Assembly (NCBI GenBank): GCA_964612075.1
Contig: CAZTFC010000016.1
Coordinates: forward strand, 1-46,874
Source of the DNA: UBA2219 sp964612075
GTDB taxonomy: Bacteria > Desulfobacterota > Deferrimicrobia > Deferrimicrobiales > Deferrimicrobiaceae
Direction: 5' to 3'
DNA length: 46,874 bases
The notes below the pieces were generated by a model that saw nothing but the letters and a program-made list of their open reading frames with translations, did not search any database and had not been told where the DNA came from. Shown piece after piece: positions 40,164 through 46,874 of the stretch (positions are counted from its first letter, which is position 1; every line of letters starts with the position of its first letter). The position numbers and the translations under genes are program-made.

Positions 40164-40693
40164 CCCCCCAGCGCCTTGACCGCGGCCTCGTATTTTTCGT
40201 GGATCATTTCCCGGTCGAACTCCCAAAACCTCTCCAGCATCGCCCGGTCTTCCTCTTCCGTGAAATAGCCCCTGGCCGCCGGGAAGAAGGCCTTGTCCTC
40301 CTTCTCGATGTGCACGGGGTAGAACTCGACCAGGGTGGTGAGCTTCTCCGCGATGTCGGCCAGCGCCCCGTAATCGCCGTTGCGGTAGCGCGTGTTGGCG
40401 TCGACCAGCGCTTTCGTCGTGGCCCGCCCGAAGACGTGGTCCTCGACCAGGTCGTTCATCATGCGCCGGTCTTTGGGCGAGAGCTCCTTCTTCTCCAGGG
40501 CGCGGAAGAGGATGTCCTCTTCCTTCCCGTGGTGCGTCCGGTCGGCGTACATCCGGATGAAATCGACCGCCGCGTCGACGAGCAGGGGATCGACCTTCCC
40601 GGTGGACCGGATCCGCCGAAGCGCGTCCTTCAGCACCGCGATCATCCGTTCGATCAGGCGATGCTCGATCATGAGCGGTGCGCGCGCCTGCAT
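40160..40693 (-). CDS. hemerythrin domain protein
   Basis: A 177-residue four-helix protein. Candidate diiron ligands are His11 (MIEHRLIERM), His54/His55 and Glu59 (DRTHHGKEEDILF), His86 (VEDHVFGR), and His128 and Glu132 (PVHIEKEDKAFFP). Such proteins bind oxygen or nitric oxide, or protect iron centres. The ATG at 40693 is favoured by GGAAGGAGGCGCAC; an ATG eight codons earlier at 40717 has no such site. It lies 45 bp after pqiC and is translationally coupled to the EcsC-family gene, an unusual pairing. Confidence 0.9.
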   Translation of the reverse strand: MQARAPLMIEHRLIERMIAVLKDALRRIRSTGKVDPLLVDAAVDFIRMYADRTHHGKEEDILFRALEKKELSPKDRRMMNDLVEDHVFGRATTKALVDANTRYRNGDYGALADIAEKLTTLVEFYPVHIEKEDKAFFPAARGYFTEEEDRAMLERFWEFDREMIHEKYEAAVKALGG

Positions 40694-40738
40694 GTGCGCC
40701 TCCTTCCCGGTTTTCATTTCCGCCGTACCGGCGCGGAT

Positions 40739-41332
40739 TCACCGTCTCTGCCGTTCCATCTCCCGGATCGCGTCGGCGATCTCTCCGCTCAGCTTTTCCA
40801 GCGTCCGGCTGTGCGCCGCCACGAGGGCGGGGTACGATTTCTCCCCCGCCGGCTCCCTCGCCGCGGTGCGGCCGGAACGCGGAGCCCCTCCCTCCGCGGG
40901 GCGGACGGACCAGATCGCGTCCAGCGCCGCCGATCCGCCCGGCTCCGATTCGAAGGCCGTCACGTCGATGACGACGCGATACCGCGCGCCGGGTCCCGCC
41001 TGCACGGGGTAGACGGAAACGTACGGCGTTCCGAGCATCGCGGAGAGGTCGGCGGCGACGACCCGGGCGATCTCTCCCTGGAGGGGGGCTCCCCACCGGT
41101 TGAACTCGTCGAAAGCCACCTGGCCGGCGCCCGCGCGGACCGCGATCTGCGGCCGGTCGACCAGCTCCGGAACGGAGACGGGGCCGACGGATACGGAATA
41201 CCCGGCGGCTTCGCCGGCGGGCTTCGCCAGCGGGGTCAGGGTGTAGAAGCTCGTGCGCGGGGAGGCGCACCCCGCAAGCGCGGCCGCCAGCGCGCAGAGC
41301 AGAACGGCGGCGATCGTCCGGTTTCGCATCAT
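40739..41332 (-). CDS. pqiC: PqiC-like outer-membrane lipoprotein of the Pqi lipid-transport system
   Basis: A 197-residue lipoprotein with lipobox ALAGC (Cys22). The mature start ASPRTSFYTLTPL and VSVGPVSVPELVDRPQIAVR near residue 46 are the family signature of ABC-transport auxiliary lipoproteins. PqiC forms a ring at the outer membrane around the end of the PqiB tunnel. The second half (LEKLSGEIADAIREMER) is a helix expected to face the periplasm. Its start overlaps the pqiB stop (ATGA). A Gly/Ala/Arg-rich insert at about residues 140-160 is not typical. Confidence 0.85.
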   Translation of the reverse strand: MMRNRTIAAVLLCALAAALAGCASPRTSFYTLTPLAKPAGEAAGYSVSVGPVSVPELVDRPQIAVRAGAGQVAFDEFNRWGAPLQGEIARVVAADLSAMLGTPYVSVYPVQAGPGARYRVVIDVTAFESEPGGSAALDAIWSVRPAEGGAPRSGRTAAREPAGEKSYPALVAAHSRTLEKLSGEIADAIREMERQRR

Positions 41333-42996
41333 GGCATCTCCTGTTGCGTTTTCCCGCGGATGAGGTCTCCCGGGTTCCTCTCGAGATAGTCCGCCAGCAG
41401 GCGGATGGCCCTGGCGGAACGGGCGATCTCCTTGAGGGCCTCGCGCAGCTCCTGCCGGACCGGCGCGTCCGGGCCGGCCAGCGTGTTGTCGGCGTTGGAC
41501 ATCAGCCGCCCCGCTTCGTCGATCGTCCCCCGGAGATCCAGAAGCGCCCTCTCCAGCTCGGGGAGCGTCTTCCCCTCCACGCGTTCCATCGTCCGGCCGG
41601 TGCCGCGCACCGCGTTGTCGAGCGAGGCGAGGGTCTTCCTCACGTCCTCCCCGATCTCGTCCAGCGGCATCTTCTCGAGCTTCGCCAGGATGGCCTGGAC
41701 CTTCTCCTGGATGCCCGTCATCCCGCCGGGCACCACCGGGAATTCCGGCGGATCCTGCTTCCAGTCCACCCTCGCCTTCTGCGCGTCCCGGAAGTAGTCG
41801 AGCCCGACATACAGCTGGCCGCTGATGAGGCTCCCGGTGCGCAGCTGCGCCCGCAGCCCCCTGTCGACGACCAGCTTCTGAAGGATCTCGTTGCGGCTCG
41901 CCCGGGAACTTATCTTCTGGAGGGAGCGGGTCTTCGCGTCGATGTGCTCGTCGAAGAGATGCTGGTAGACCATGATCTCGGCCAGGGGGCGAAGGTCGTT
42001 GGTCTGCGGGTCGTATCTCATGCCGACGAAGGAGACCTCTCCTACCGGCAGGCCGAGGAACTCGACCGGGGCCCCCACCGACAGCCCGTGCAGCGTCTCC
42101 CGGAAATACAGCGTGAACCGCTGGACTTGCGCCTGGGTCGGGGCCATCGCCGCCTTCCGTTCCTTGTACAGCATGAAGTCGGCGCCGGGGGCGGCCTCTT
42201 TGGCGAAATCGGCCGGGGGCGACTCGAACGCGATCCCCCCCACCAGCAGCGCCGTCACGGACTCGGTCTTCACGGCGATCCCCTCGGCCCCCGCCGACAC
42301 GTCGAGCCCGCTGGCCTCCCAGAATCGGGTGTTGGTGGTGACGTAATCGTCGTAGGGGGCGTTCACGAAGATCCGGATCTCCAGCGACTGCCCCCCCTTC
42401 GCCAGGTCGTAGCTCACCACCTCCCCCACGGCCAGGCGGCGGTAATAGACCGGCGAGCCGACCCCCAGGGAGCCCAGGGTGCCCGAGTGCAGCACGAACT
42501 CCTTGCCCGGCCGGTCCCTTTTCACGGGCGGGGGGGTTTCCAGGCCGACGAAGTCGCGCCGCCCCGCCGGCGAGCCCCCCGGCTCGAAGCCGATGTAGTT
42601 CCCGGAAATGAGCGCCCCGATCCCGGAAACTCCGCTCAAGGTCACGCGCGGCTTCACGACCCAGAACCGGGCGTCGTTGTCGAGCATGTCCTCCACGCCC
42701 TTTTCCATCTCCGCGGTGACGAGGATCCCCTTCCGGTCCTTCGTCAGCTCCACATCCGTCACCATTCCGATCTCGATATCCTTGTACTTCACGACGGTCT
42801 TGCCGGCCTCGATCCCCTCGCCGGTCTGGAACGAGATCCGGATCTCCGGCCCCTCGGACAGGATGCGCTGGACGGCGATCCCGAGCCCCACCAGCGCGGC
42901 GACGATCGGGATGATCCAGATCGTCGACACCCTGCGCTTTTTTTTCTCGACCCTCCGCGCCTGCGGGATGCCCGGCCCGTCTGCGGTCTCAGTCAT
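41329..42996 (-). CDS. pqiB: PqiB-like MCE protein (intermembrane lipid tunnel)
   Basis: A 555-residue protein. One N-terminal membrane helix is at about residues 25-44 (IWIIPIVAALVGLGIAV) after a basic KKKRR. Three MCE domains follow: GPEIRISFQTGEGIEAGKT near 49, FVLHSGTLGSLGVGSPVYY near 165, and FTLYFRETLHGLSVGAPVE near 290. The C-terminal 150 residues are coiled coil (EKVQAILAKLEKM, RTMERVEGKTLPELE) that forms the long needle. PqiB hexamers bridge inner and outer membranes and move lipids. It overlaps pqiA by 8 bp and pqiC by 4 bp. Confidence 0.93.
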   Translation of the reverse strand: MTETADGPGIPQARRVEKKKRRVSTIWIIPIVAALVGLGIAVQRILSEGPEIRISFQTGEGIEAGKTVVKYKDIEIGMVTDVELTKDRKGILVTAEMEKGVEDMLDNDARFWVVKPRVTLSGVSGIGALISGNYIGFEPGGSPAGRRDFVGLETPPPVKRDRPGKEFVLHSGTLGSLGVGSPVYYRRLAVGEVVSYDLAKGGQSLEIRIFVNAPYDDYVTTNTRFWEASGLDVSAGAEGIAVKTESVTALLVGGIAFESPPADFAKEAAPGADFMLYKERKAAMAPTQAQVQRFTLYFRETLHGLSVGAPVEFLGLPVGEVSFVGMRYDPQTNDLRPLAEIMVYQHLFDEHIDAKTRSLQKISSRASRNEILQKLVVDRGLRAQLRTGSLISGQLYVGLDYFRDAQKARVDWKQDPPEFPVVPGGMTGIQEKVQAILAKLEKMPLDEIGEDVRKTLASLDNAVRGTGRTMERVEGKTLPELERALLDLRGTIDEAGRLMSNADNTLAGPDAPVRQELREALKEIARSARAIRLLADYLERNPGDLIRGKTQQEMP

Positions 42997-44278
42997 ATCG
43001 TGTGCGCTCCTCCCGGCTGGAGTCCCAGATCATGCGTGGATCGAACGACTCGGCGGCGAAGATCGTCAGGATCACCACCGCGGCGAAGAACAGCACCCCC
43101 TTGCTGGGCGACATCGAAAGGAGCGGCCGGAACTGGATGAGGGCGACGGTGTAGGCGACGACGAACACGTCGAGCATCGACCATTTCCCGACGAACTCCA
43201 GCAGCCGGTACAGCCTCGTGCGTTCCCGGAGATTCCCCGGGGTGTTCCGCTGCACCGTGACCAGCAGGTAGGCCAGGGCGGCGAGCTTGGCCAGCGGGAT
43301 CATGACGCTGGCGATCAGGACGATCAGCGCGAGGTGCCACGATCCCGTCTTGTAGAGAAGGACGACCCCGCTCAAGATCGTGTCCGGCTCGGAGCCGCGG
43401 AACGTGTTCGTGGTCATGACCGGCAGGATGTTGGCCGGCAGGTAGCAGATCGCCGCCGCGATGACGAGCGCCCACGTCCGCTGGACGGCGTCGGGGCGGC
43501 GGAACTCCAGATCCTCCGCGCACCGCGGGCATTCGCCCGGCTCTTCCGCCGAGGCCGGCAACGACAGGAGGCCGCACGCCTCGCACGAGACGAGCCCCGC
43601 CCCGGCGGCCGTCGCCGCGCCGGCGGGGAGCGTCTCCCGGCCCGCGGACCCCCGGAAGGCCGCCGGATCCGTCCCGTCCGCCCACCGCACGCGGGACCAG
43701 ACCTCCGCCGGATCGAAAACGACCGCCATCGCCGTCATCAGGACGACGACCGCGGCGAGACAGAAGATCCCGGCGCCGGGGTCGACCCGGGCGACCGAGG
43801 CGATCTTGACCAGCGCGACGAGGATCCCGAGCGTCATCACTTCCGCCATCGACCAGAGCTCCGAGGTCTTCGTCCAGCGAAGAAGGGCGCCCACCCAGCG
43901 GGGCGCCGGCGGCCTCCGCACGAGGCATATTGTCCCCAGCATGAACCCGATGTACAGGGCCGGGGCAACGAACGCGAACAGGGCGATCATCGCCGAGGTG
44001 GCCCGTTCCCCGTGCTCCCACATCTCCGCCGCGCCTCCGAGGATCGTCGTGGTCGACCTCAGCCCGGAGACGGAAAGGGTCATCAACGGCTCCACGTTGG
44101 CGACGACGAAGGCGACCAGGGCGGCGACCGCGAGCGCCGCCACCCGGTCGAGGGAACCGGCCCTGTTGGCGGCGACCGCATGACCGCAACGCATGCAGCG
44201 CGCGGATTCGCCCTCCCGGAGCGCGGGGACCTCCTGCAGGAGGTCGCAGGCCGGGCAGGCGACGATGGAGGCGTTCAT
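42989..44278 (-). CDS. pqiA: PqiA-like inner-membrane protein
   Basis: A 429-residue protein with two homologous halves, each a zinc ribbon followed by four membrane helices. The ribbons are CPAC...CMRC near residues 9-32 and CEAC...CPRC near 235-258. PqiA motifs include VANVEPLMTLSVSG, SMAEVMTLGILVALVKIA and LPANILPVMTT, and SMLDVFVVAYTVALIQF in the second half. It is thought to feed lipids to PqiB. The ATG at 44278 begins the conserved MNASIVACPAC; the frame continues upstream without a convincing ribosome site. It lies 40 bp after the META lipoprotein gene. Confidence 0.93.
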   Translation of the reverse strand: MNASIVACPACDLLQEVPALREGESARCMRCGHAVAANRAGSLDRVAALAVAALVAFVVANVEPLMTLSVSGLRSTTTILGGAAEMWEHGERATSAMIALFAFVAPALYIGFMLGTICLVRRPPAPRWVGALLRWTKTSELWSMAEVMTLGILVALVKIASVARVDPGAGIFCLAAVVVLMTAMAVVFDPAEVWSRVRWADGTDPAAFRGSAGRETLPAGAATAAGAGLVSCEACGLLSLPASAEEPGECPRCAEDLEFRRPDAVQRTWALVIAAAICYLPANILPVMTTNTFRGSEPDTILSGVVLLYKTGSWHLALIVLIASVMIPLAKLAALAYLLVTVQRNTPGNLRERTRLYRLLEFVGKWSMLDVFVVAYTVALIQFRPLLSMSPSKGVLFFAAVVILTIFAAESFDPRMIWDSSREERTRYD

Positions 44279-44318
44279 GGGCTGCACACGGATCCTCTCC
44301 GCTTGAGCGTTTTCCCCG

Positions 44319-45152
44319 TCAGAAATACACCGCCTCGAACCGGGCAATCGGCCGGCCCGCGCCGTCGAAGAGCTCGAGCGTGTCCCCCCGGACGCGCCAC
44401 CTCCGCGCCGCGTCGAGCATTCCCTTGAGGTTCGTCTCCAACGCGTCCAGGGGGGGCGGGCAGGCCATCAGGGTGGTGGCGCCCGGAGCGAACCGGATCG
44501 TCTCCCCGTCGACGGAGCAGCCGCCGGAAAGCTGGTTGCAGCCGACGGTCGCGGAATAACGGTTCCGTCCGCCTTCCTCTCTCAGCAGAAGCCGCGGCTC
44601 GCGACGCCCCGCGGAAGTTCGCACCTCGGCTTCCCCGAGGCGGACGATCCGCCAGTAGGTATTGACGAGCGAGGCGTCCGGAACAGGGCTCCCGGCTTTC
44701 CCGCCGGGCGGCGGGGCGATGGCCGCACCGTCGGATACGCGGCGCAGCAGCAGCTCCACCTTGCCGGAATGCCCCCGGGTCAGCACGGGGTGCAGCCTGT
44801 CCGTCGTGAACCAGAGCTTCCCGTCGACGGTGATTCGCCCGCGGACGGAGTAGGAGTTCCGCTCCAGGACCCGTGGCGGGTCGTAGGGAATTTCGAAGCG
44901 GATCGGAACCTGGCCCGCCGGCTCCACGCGGGCCCGCCCCATCACCTCCGCGGGGGCGTCGGCCCTCGAGACCTCCTCGAGCGTCGCCTCGAACACGGCG
45001 TTCGGCGGCAGGGCGATCCGCTCGCGGTAGGCGGCCGTGCCCTCGACCACCGCCCGGTCGCCGGATCCCGTCGCCGGTTTCGGCGGCGCGGCCCCGCAGG
45101 CTGCGGACAGGAAAGCGGGGGAAAGAAGCAGGAGGAAAAGATATCCGTTCAC
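44319..45152 (-). CDS. lipoprotein with YbaY-like and META (HslJ) domains
   Basis: A 277-residue lipoprotein (lipobox LSAAC, Cys19). Residues 38-140 match YbaY-type lipoprotein domains (RIALPPNAVFEATLEEVS, IPVRFEIPYD-like strands, YSVRGRITVDGKLWFTT). Residues 160-277 are a META/HslJ domain: LVNTYWRIVRLGEAEV, the signature SATVGCNQLSGGCSVDG and TTLMACPP. These domains occur in heat-shock and novobiocin-resistance lipoproteins. The start is a GTG at 45152. It is the first gene of the run leading into pqiABC, fitting an outer-membrane maintenance role. Confidence 0.87.
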   Translation of the reverse strand: MNGYLFLLLLSPAFLSAACGAAPPKPATGSGDRAVVEGTAAYRERIALPPNAVFEATLEEVSRADAPAEVMGRARVEPAGQVPIRFEIPYDPPRVLERNSYSVRGRITVDGKLWFTTDRLHPVLTRGHSGKVELLLRRVSDGAAIAPPPGGKAGSPVPDASLVNTYWRIVRLGEAEVRTSAGRREPRLLLREEGGRNRYSATVGCNQLSGGCSVDGETIRFAPGATTLMACPPPLDALETNLKGMLDAARRWRVRGDTLELFDGAGRPIARFEAVYF

Positions 45153-45258
45153 AGGGTCCCCCGGGCGGGCTTTTCACACAGTATACATGGGGAACCCGCG
45201 AACGCGGCCTTCGGACCAGGAGCGTCCCGTCCGGCTGGGATGGGAAGGGAAAATTCCC

Positions 45259-45264
45259 TATACT
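45259..45264 (+). promoter_or_regulatory. -10 element (TATACT) of a probable leaderless panE transcript
   Basis: TATACT ends 6 bases before the ATG at 45271 and no Shine-Dalgarno sequence is present, so transcription would begin at the start codon. A -35 is not obvious (TGGGAT at 17 bp). The spacing is identical to that at 20336. Confidence 0.5.
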
Positions 45265-45270
45265 GTGCCC

Positions 45271-46245
45271 ATGACCGCTTCGGATCGCTTCATCGTCTAC
45301 GGCGCGGGCGCCATCGGCAGCGTCTTCGGGGGGATGCTCGCCGAAGGAGGCCACCGGGTGGAGCTCGTGGGCCGGCCGGACCACATGGATGCGATCCGGC
45401 GCAGGGGGCTTTCCATCGAGGGGCTCCTCGGGAACCACGTGGCGCGGCCCGCCGGGGCGCATACCGCACTGGCGGAACTTCCGGCCGACCCGCCCCCACG
45501 GGCGGTGCTCGTCTGCGTCAAATCCAACGCCACCTCCGCGGCGGTCGACGACCTGGCGCGTTCCGGCCTGGTGCGGGAAGACACGCTGGTCGTCTCCCTG
45601 CAGAACGGGCTCGGCAACCTGGAGAAGATCCGCAAGGCGTTCGGCCCGGACGCGGCGGTCGGGGGGAGGGTCATCTTCGGGGCCGAGTCGAGGGAGCCGG
45701 GAAGGGTGTTCGTCTCGGTCTGGGCGGACGACGTGCTCCTCGGCGGCCCCTCCTCCGATAAAGGGGTCGCGGGCGCGACCTCGCTGGCCGACGAGTTCAC
45801 CCGGTGCGGGATCCGGACCCGCTTCACCCGGGACATCCCGGCGGCGCTGTGGGGCAAGGTGCTCTACAACGTGGGGCTCAATCCCCTCTCCTGCCTCCTG
45901 GGAGTCCCGTACGGGAAACTCGGGGAGGACGAAAACGCCCTGGCGCTGCTCGAAGAGGCCATCCGGGAAGCTTTCCGGGTGGCTTCCCGGGAGGCGGGGC
46001 TCGGATTCCCGGACGAGGACGCGTACCTTTCCCTTTTCTTCGGCAAGCTCCTGCCGTCTACCGTTTCCCACCACAGCTCCATGCTCCAGGACATCGAAAA
46101 AGGCCGGGAGACGGAGATCGATGCGATCACGGGAGAGGTGATCCGCAGGGGGCGGGAGCACGGCATCCCGACCCCCGTCAACGACGTGCTCTACGGGCTC
46201 GTGAAAGCCCGGACGGGGATAAAACGTGGGAAGCCGCCCGCCTGA
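45271..46245 (+). CDS. panE: 2-dehydropantoate 2-reductase (ketopantoate reductase)
   Basis: A 324-residue NADPH-dependent reductase that makes pantoate for pantothenate and CoA. The N-terminal Rossmann motif is VYGAGAIGSVFGGMLAEGG at about residues 9-27; VCVKSNATSAAVDDL near 89 and SLQNGLGNLEKI near 110 are diagnostic. The catalytic Lys is in ALWGKVLYNVGLNPLSCLLG near 193, and HHSSMLQDIEKGRETEID near 268 contains the Ser and Glu of the active site. The start lies directly after a TATACT element, so translation seems leaderless. The 3' end overlaps the convergent endonuclease V-like gene by 68 bp. Confidence 0.93.
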   Translation: MTASDRFIVYGAGAIGSVFGGMLAEGGHRVELVGRPDHMDAIRRRGLSIEGLLGNHVARPAGAHTALAELPADPPPRAVLVCVKSNATSAAVDDLARSGLVREDTLVVSLQNGLGNLEKIRKAFGPDAAVGGRVIFGAESREPGRVFVSVWADDVLLGGPSSDKGVAGATSLADEFTRCGIRTRFTRDIPAALWGKVLYNVGLNPLSCLLGVPYGKLGEDENALALLEEAIREAFRVASREAGLGFPDEDAYLSLFFGKLLPSTVSHHSSMLQDIEKGRETEIDAITGEVIRRGREHGIPTPVNDVLYGLVKARTGIKRGKPPA

Positions 46246-46768
46246 ACCCGGGTCCCGGGCGATTCGAGGAACCGCGCGCCAGGCGGTCGACGACCCGGAG
46301 CAGCTCGGGAATCCGGTGCCGGCCGTGCATGCCCGATACGGCCAGGGCCGCCGCCTCCAGGTCGATCCCGACGGCCGTGACGTGCAGGGGGTTGGTTGAT
46401 TTCCCCCGGTAGACACGCTCCACGAGACCCGACCCTTCCAGCCCCTTGAACCGCGTCTTGGCGATGCCCACCACCGGCGTGCCGCCCGACGCCTCGTGCA
46501 GGCGCGCGCCCAGCCCCGGGCGCCGGTCCGCCCCGAGCCAGACATACCCGTCGATGACCAGCATCCCGGGCGGCTTCGGCAGCTTTTCAAGGACCGCCAG
46601 AAGACAGGGAAGCTCCCGTCGGTAGAAGGACCCCGGTTCATAGGGAAGGACTTCCCCGATCTCCGCGACGAAGGCCGCACCGGGGGAAGGGTCGGTCCAC
46701 GACTCCGCGAGGACGCAGGCCGCACAAGCCTTGTCGCTTTTGTAATGGACATCGAGAAACGCGATCAT
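46178..46768 (-). CDS. endonuclease V family protein
   Basis: A 196-residue protein of the short endonuclease V type, which cuts DNA next to deaminated bases such as inosine. Conserved segments: the acidic first strand MIAFLDVHY (Asp6), YEPGSFYRRELPCLLAVLE near residue 43, LVIDGYVWLG near 70, GIAKTRFKG near 100 and the C-terminal HRIPELLRVVDRLARG near 150. Not all catalytic residues of long endonuclease V can be placed with certainty. The last 35 residues go beyond the usual end of the family and are encoded antisense to the end of panE. A GGGGGG-rich stretch precedes the ATG. Confidence 0.82.
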   Translation of the reverse strand: MIAFLDVHYKSDKACAACVLAESWTDPSPGAAFVAEIGEVLPYEPGSFYRRELPCLLAVLEKLPKPPGMLVIDGYVWLGADRRPGLGARLHEASGGTPVVGIAKTRFKGLEGSGLVERVYRGKSTNPLHVTAVGIDLEAAALAVSGMHGRHRIPELLRVVDRLARGSSNRPGPGFRRAASHVLSPSGLSRARRARR

Positions 46769-46825
46769 CCGGGCAATCCCCCCGGACGGAAGCCTGCTGC
46801 GCCGGCGCGCTTCGACGCTCCCGGA

Positions 46826-46874
46826 CTATGCCGGCGGATCCACCCTGAACCCCGGGCGGGCGTAGAGAAGCTGC
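46826..46874 (-). CDS. C-terminal end of a gene cut by the window
   Basis: The minus strand from 46873 reads QLLYARPGFRVDPPA and then TAG at 46828-46826. It is a plausible end of a gene lying to the right, 57 bp before the endonuclease V-like start in the same direction. The sequence is too short to identify. Support is only the open frame and position. Confidence 0.35.
   Translation of the reverse strand, partial: QLLYARPGFRVDPPA

Noticed and set aside
44275..46752. 825-codon minus-strand frame spanning panE and the META lipoprotein in another frame
   Set aside because: It overlaps two clear genes and the panE promoter region, has Arg/Pro-rich composition and no motif; its length is a by-product of high GC.
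1..46874. tRNA, rRNA, CRISPR arrays, insertion sequences, integrases or attachment sites
   Set aside because: None was found on reading both strands; no tandem spaced repeats, no transposase or integrase motifs, and no tRNA T-loop in a suitable context.

Overview
This is a GC-rich window of 46.9 kb, densely coding, with AGGAGG-type ribosome binding sites, many stop/start overlaps (ATGA, TGATG) and no RNA genes, CRISPR arrays or insertion sequences that I can see. Gene content points to an environmental bacterium of the Desulfobacterota/'Deltaproteobacteria' type: a TAXI-type TRAP transporter, a Tat-exported fumarate-reductase-like flavoprotein, selenodomain-associated transferases and PqiABC with outer-membrane lipoproteins, hence a Gram-negative envelope. 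This assignment is inferred from gene content only. A run of 100 Ns shows the sequence is a draft scaffold.

Layout. 1-1302: a truncated methionine-R-sulfoxide reductase gene faces an ECF sigma factor and its zinc-binding anti-sigma factor, a likely thiol/oxidant stress switch. 1315-3764: a two-domain transferase/glycosyltransferase fusion and an NAD(P)/FAD oxidoreductase of the type found with selenophosphate synthetase. 3873-6917: an operon of a mercuric-reductase-like flavoprotein, a TVP38 membrane protein and a DUF547 protein. 6962-7267: a truncated sodium:solute symporter.

7283-16285 is a coherent acquisition and CoA-thioester module on the minus strand. In transcription order it has an IclR regulator, then an archaeal-type HMG-CoA synthase, thiolase, DUF35 zinc/OB protein, ADP-forming acyl-CoA synthetase (beta then alpha), TAXI binding protein and fused TRAP permease. 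A promoter and a perfect 17-bp IclR-like palindrome lie ahead of the synthase gene. The genes suggest uptake of a carboxylate, its activation to a CoA thioester, and carbon-carbon bond chemistry by a thiolase/HMG-CoA synthase complex of the kind known from archaea. The N gap inside the synthase gene is almost certainly artificial: identical 55-bp sequences flank it, and merging them restores an intact frame.

16443-27567 is a set of mostly single genes, many exported: a TPR protein, a methyltransferase with a signal peptide, an alanine-glyoxylate-type aminotransferase, lipoproteins, a DUF1059 protein, a Nudix hydrolase, a Tat flavoprotein, a DUF2130 coiled-coil protein and a cupredoxin lipoprotein. 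27649-30324 is topA. 30434-38918 is a second notable operon (minus strand): ARPP-1-domain protein, an unrecognised protein, AddB-like nuclease, AddA-like helicase-nuclease and a WYL regulator, the last three joined by 4-bp overlaps.

39111-45152 holds a small basic coiled-coil protein and a minus-strand run of META/YbaY lipoprotein, PqiA, PqiB, PqiC, hemerythrin and EcsC-family protein. The right end has panE, apparently from a leaderless promoter, overlapping tail-to-tail with an endonuclease V-like gene, then the last codons of another gene.
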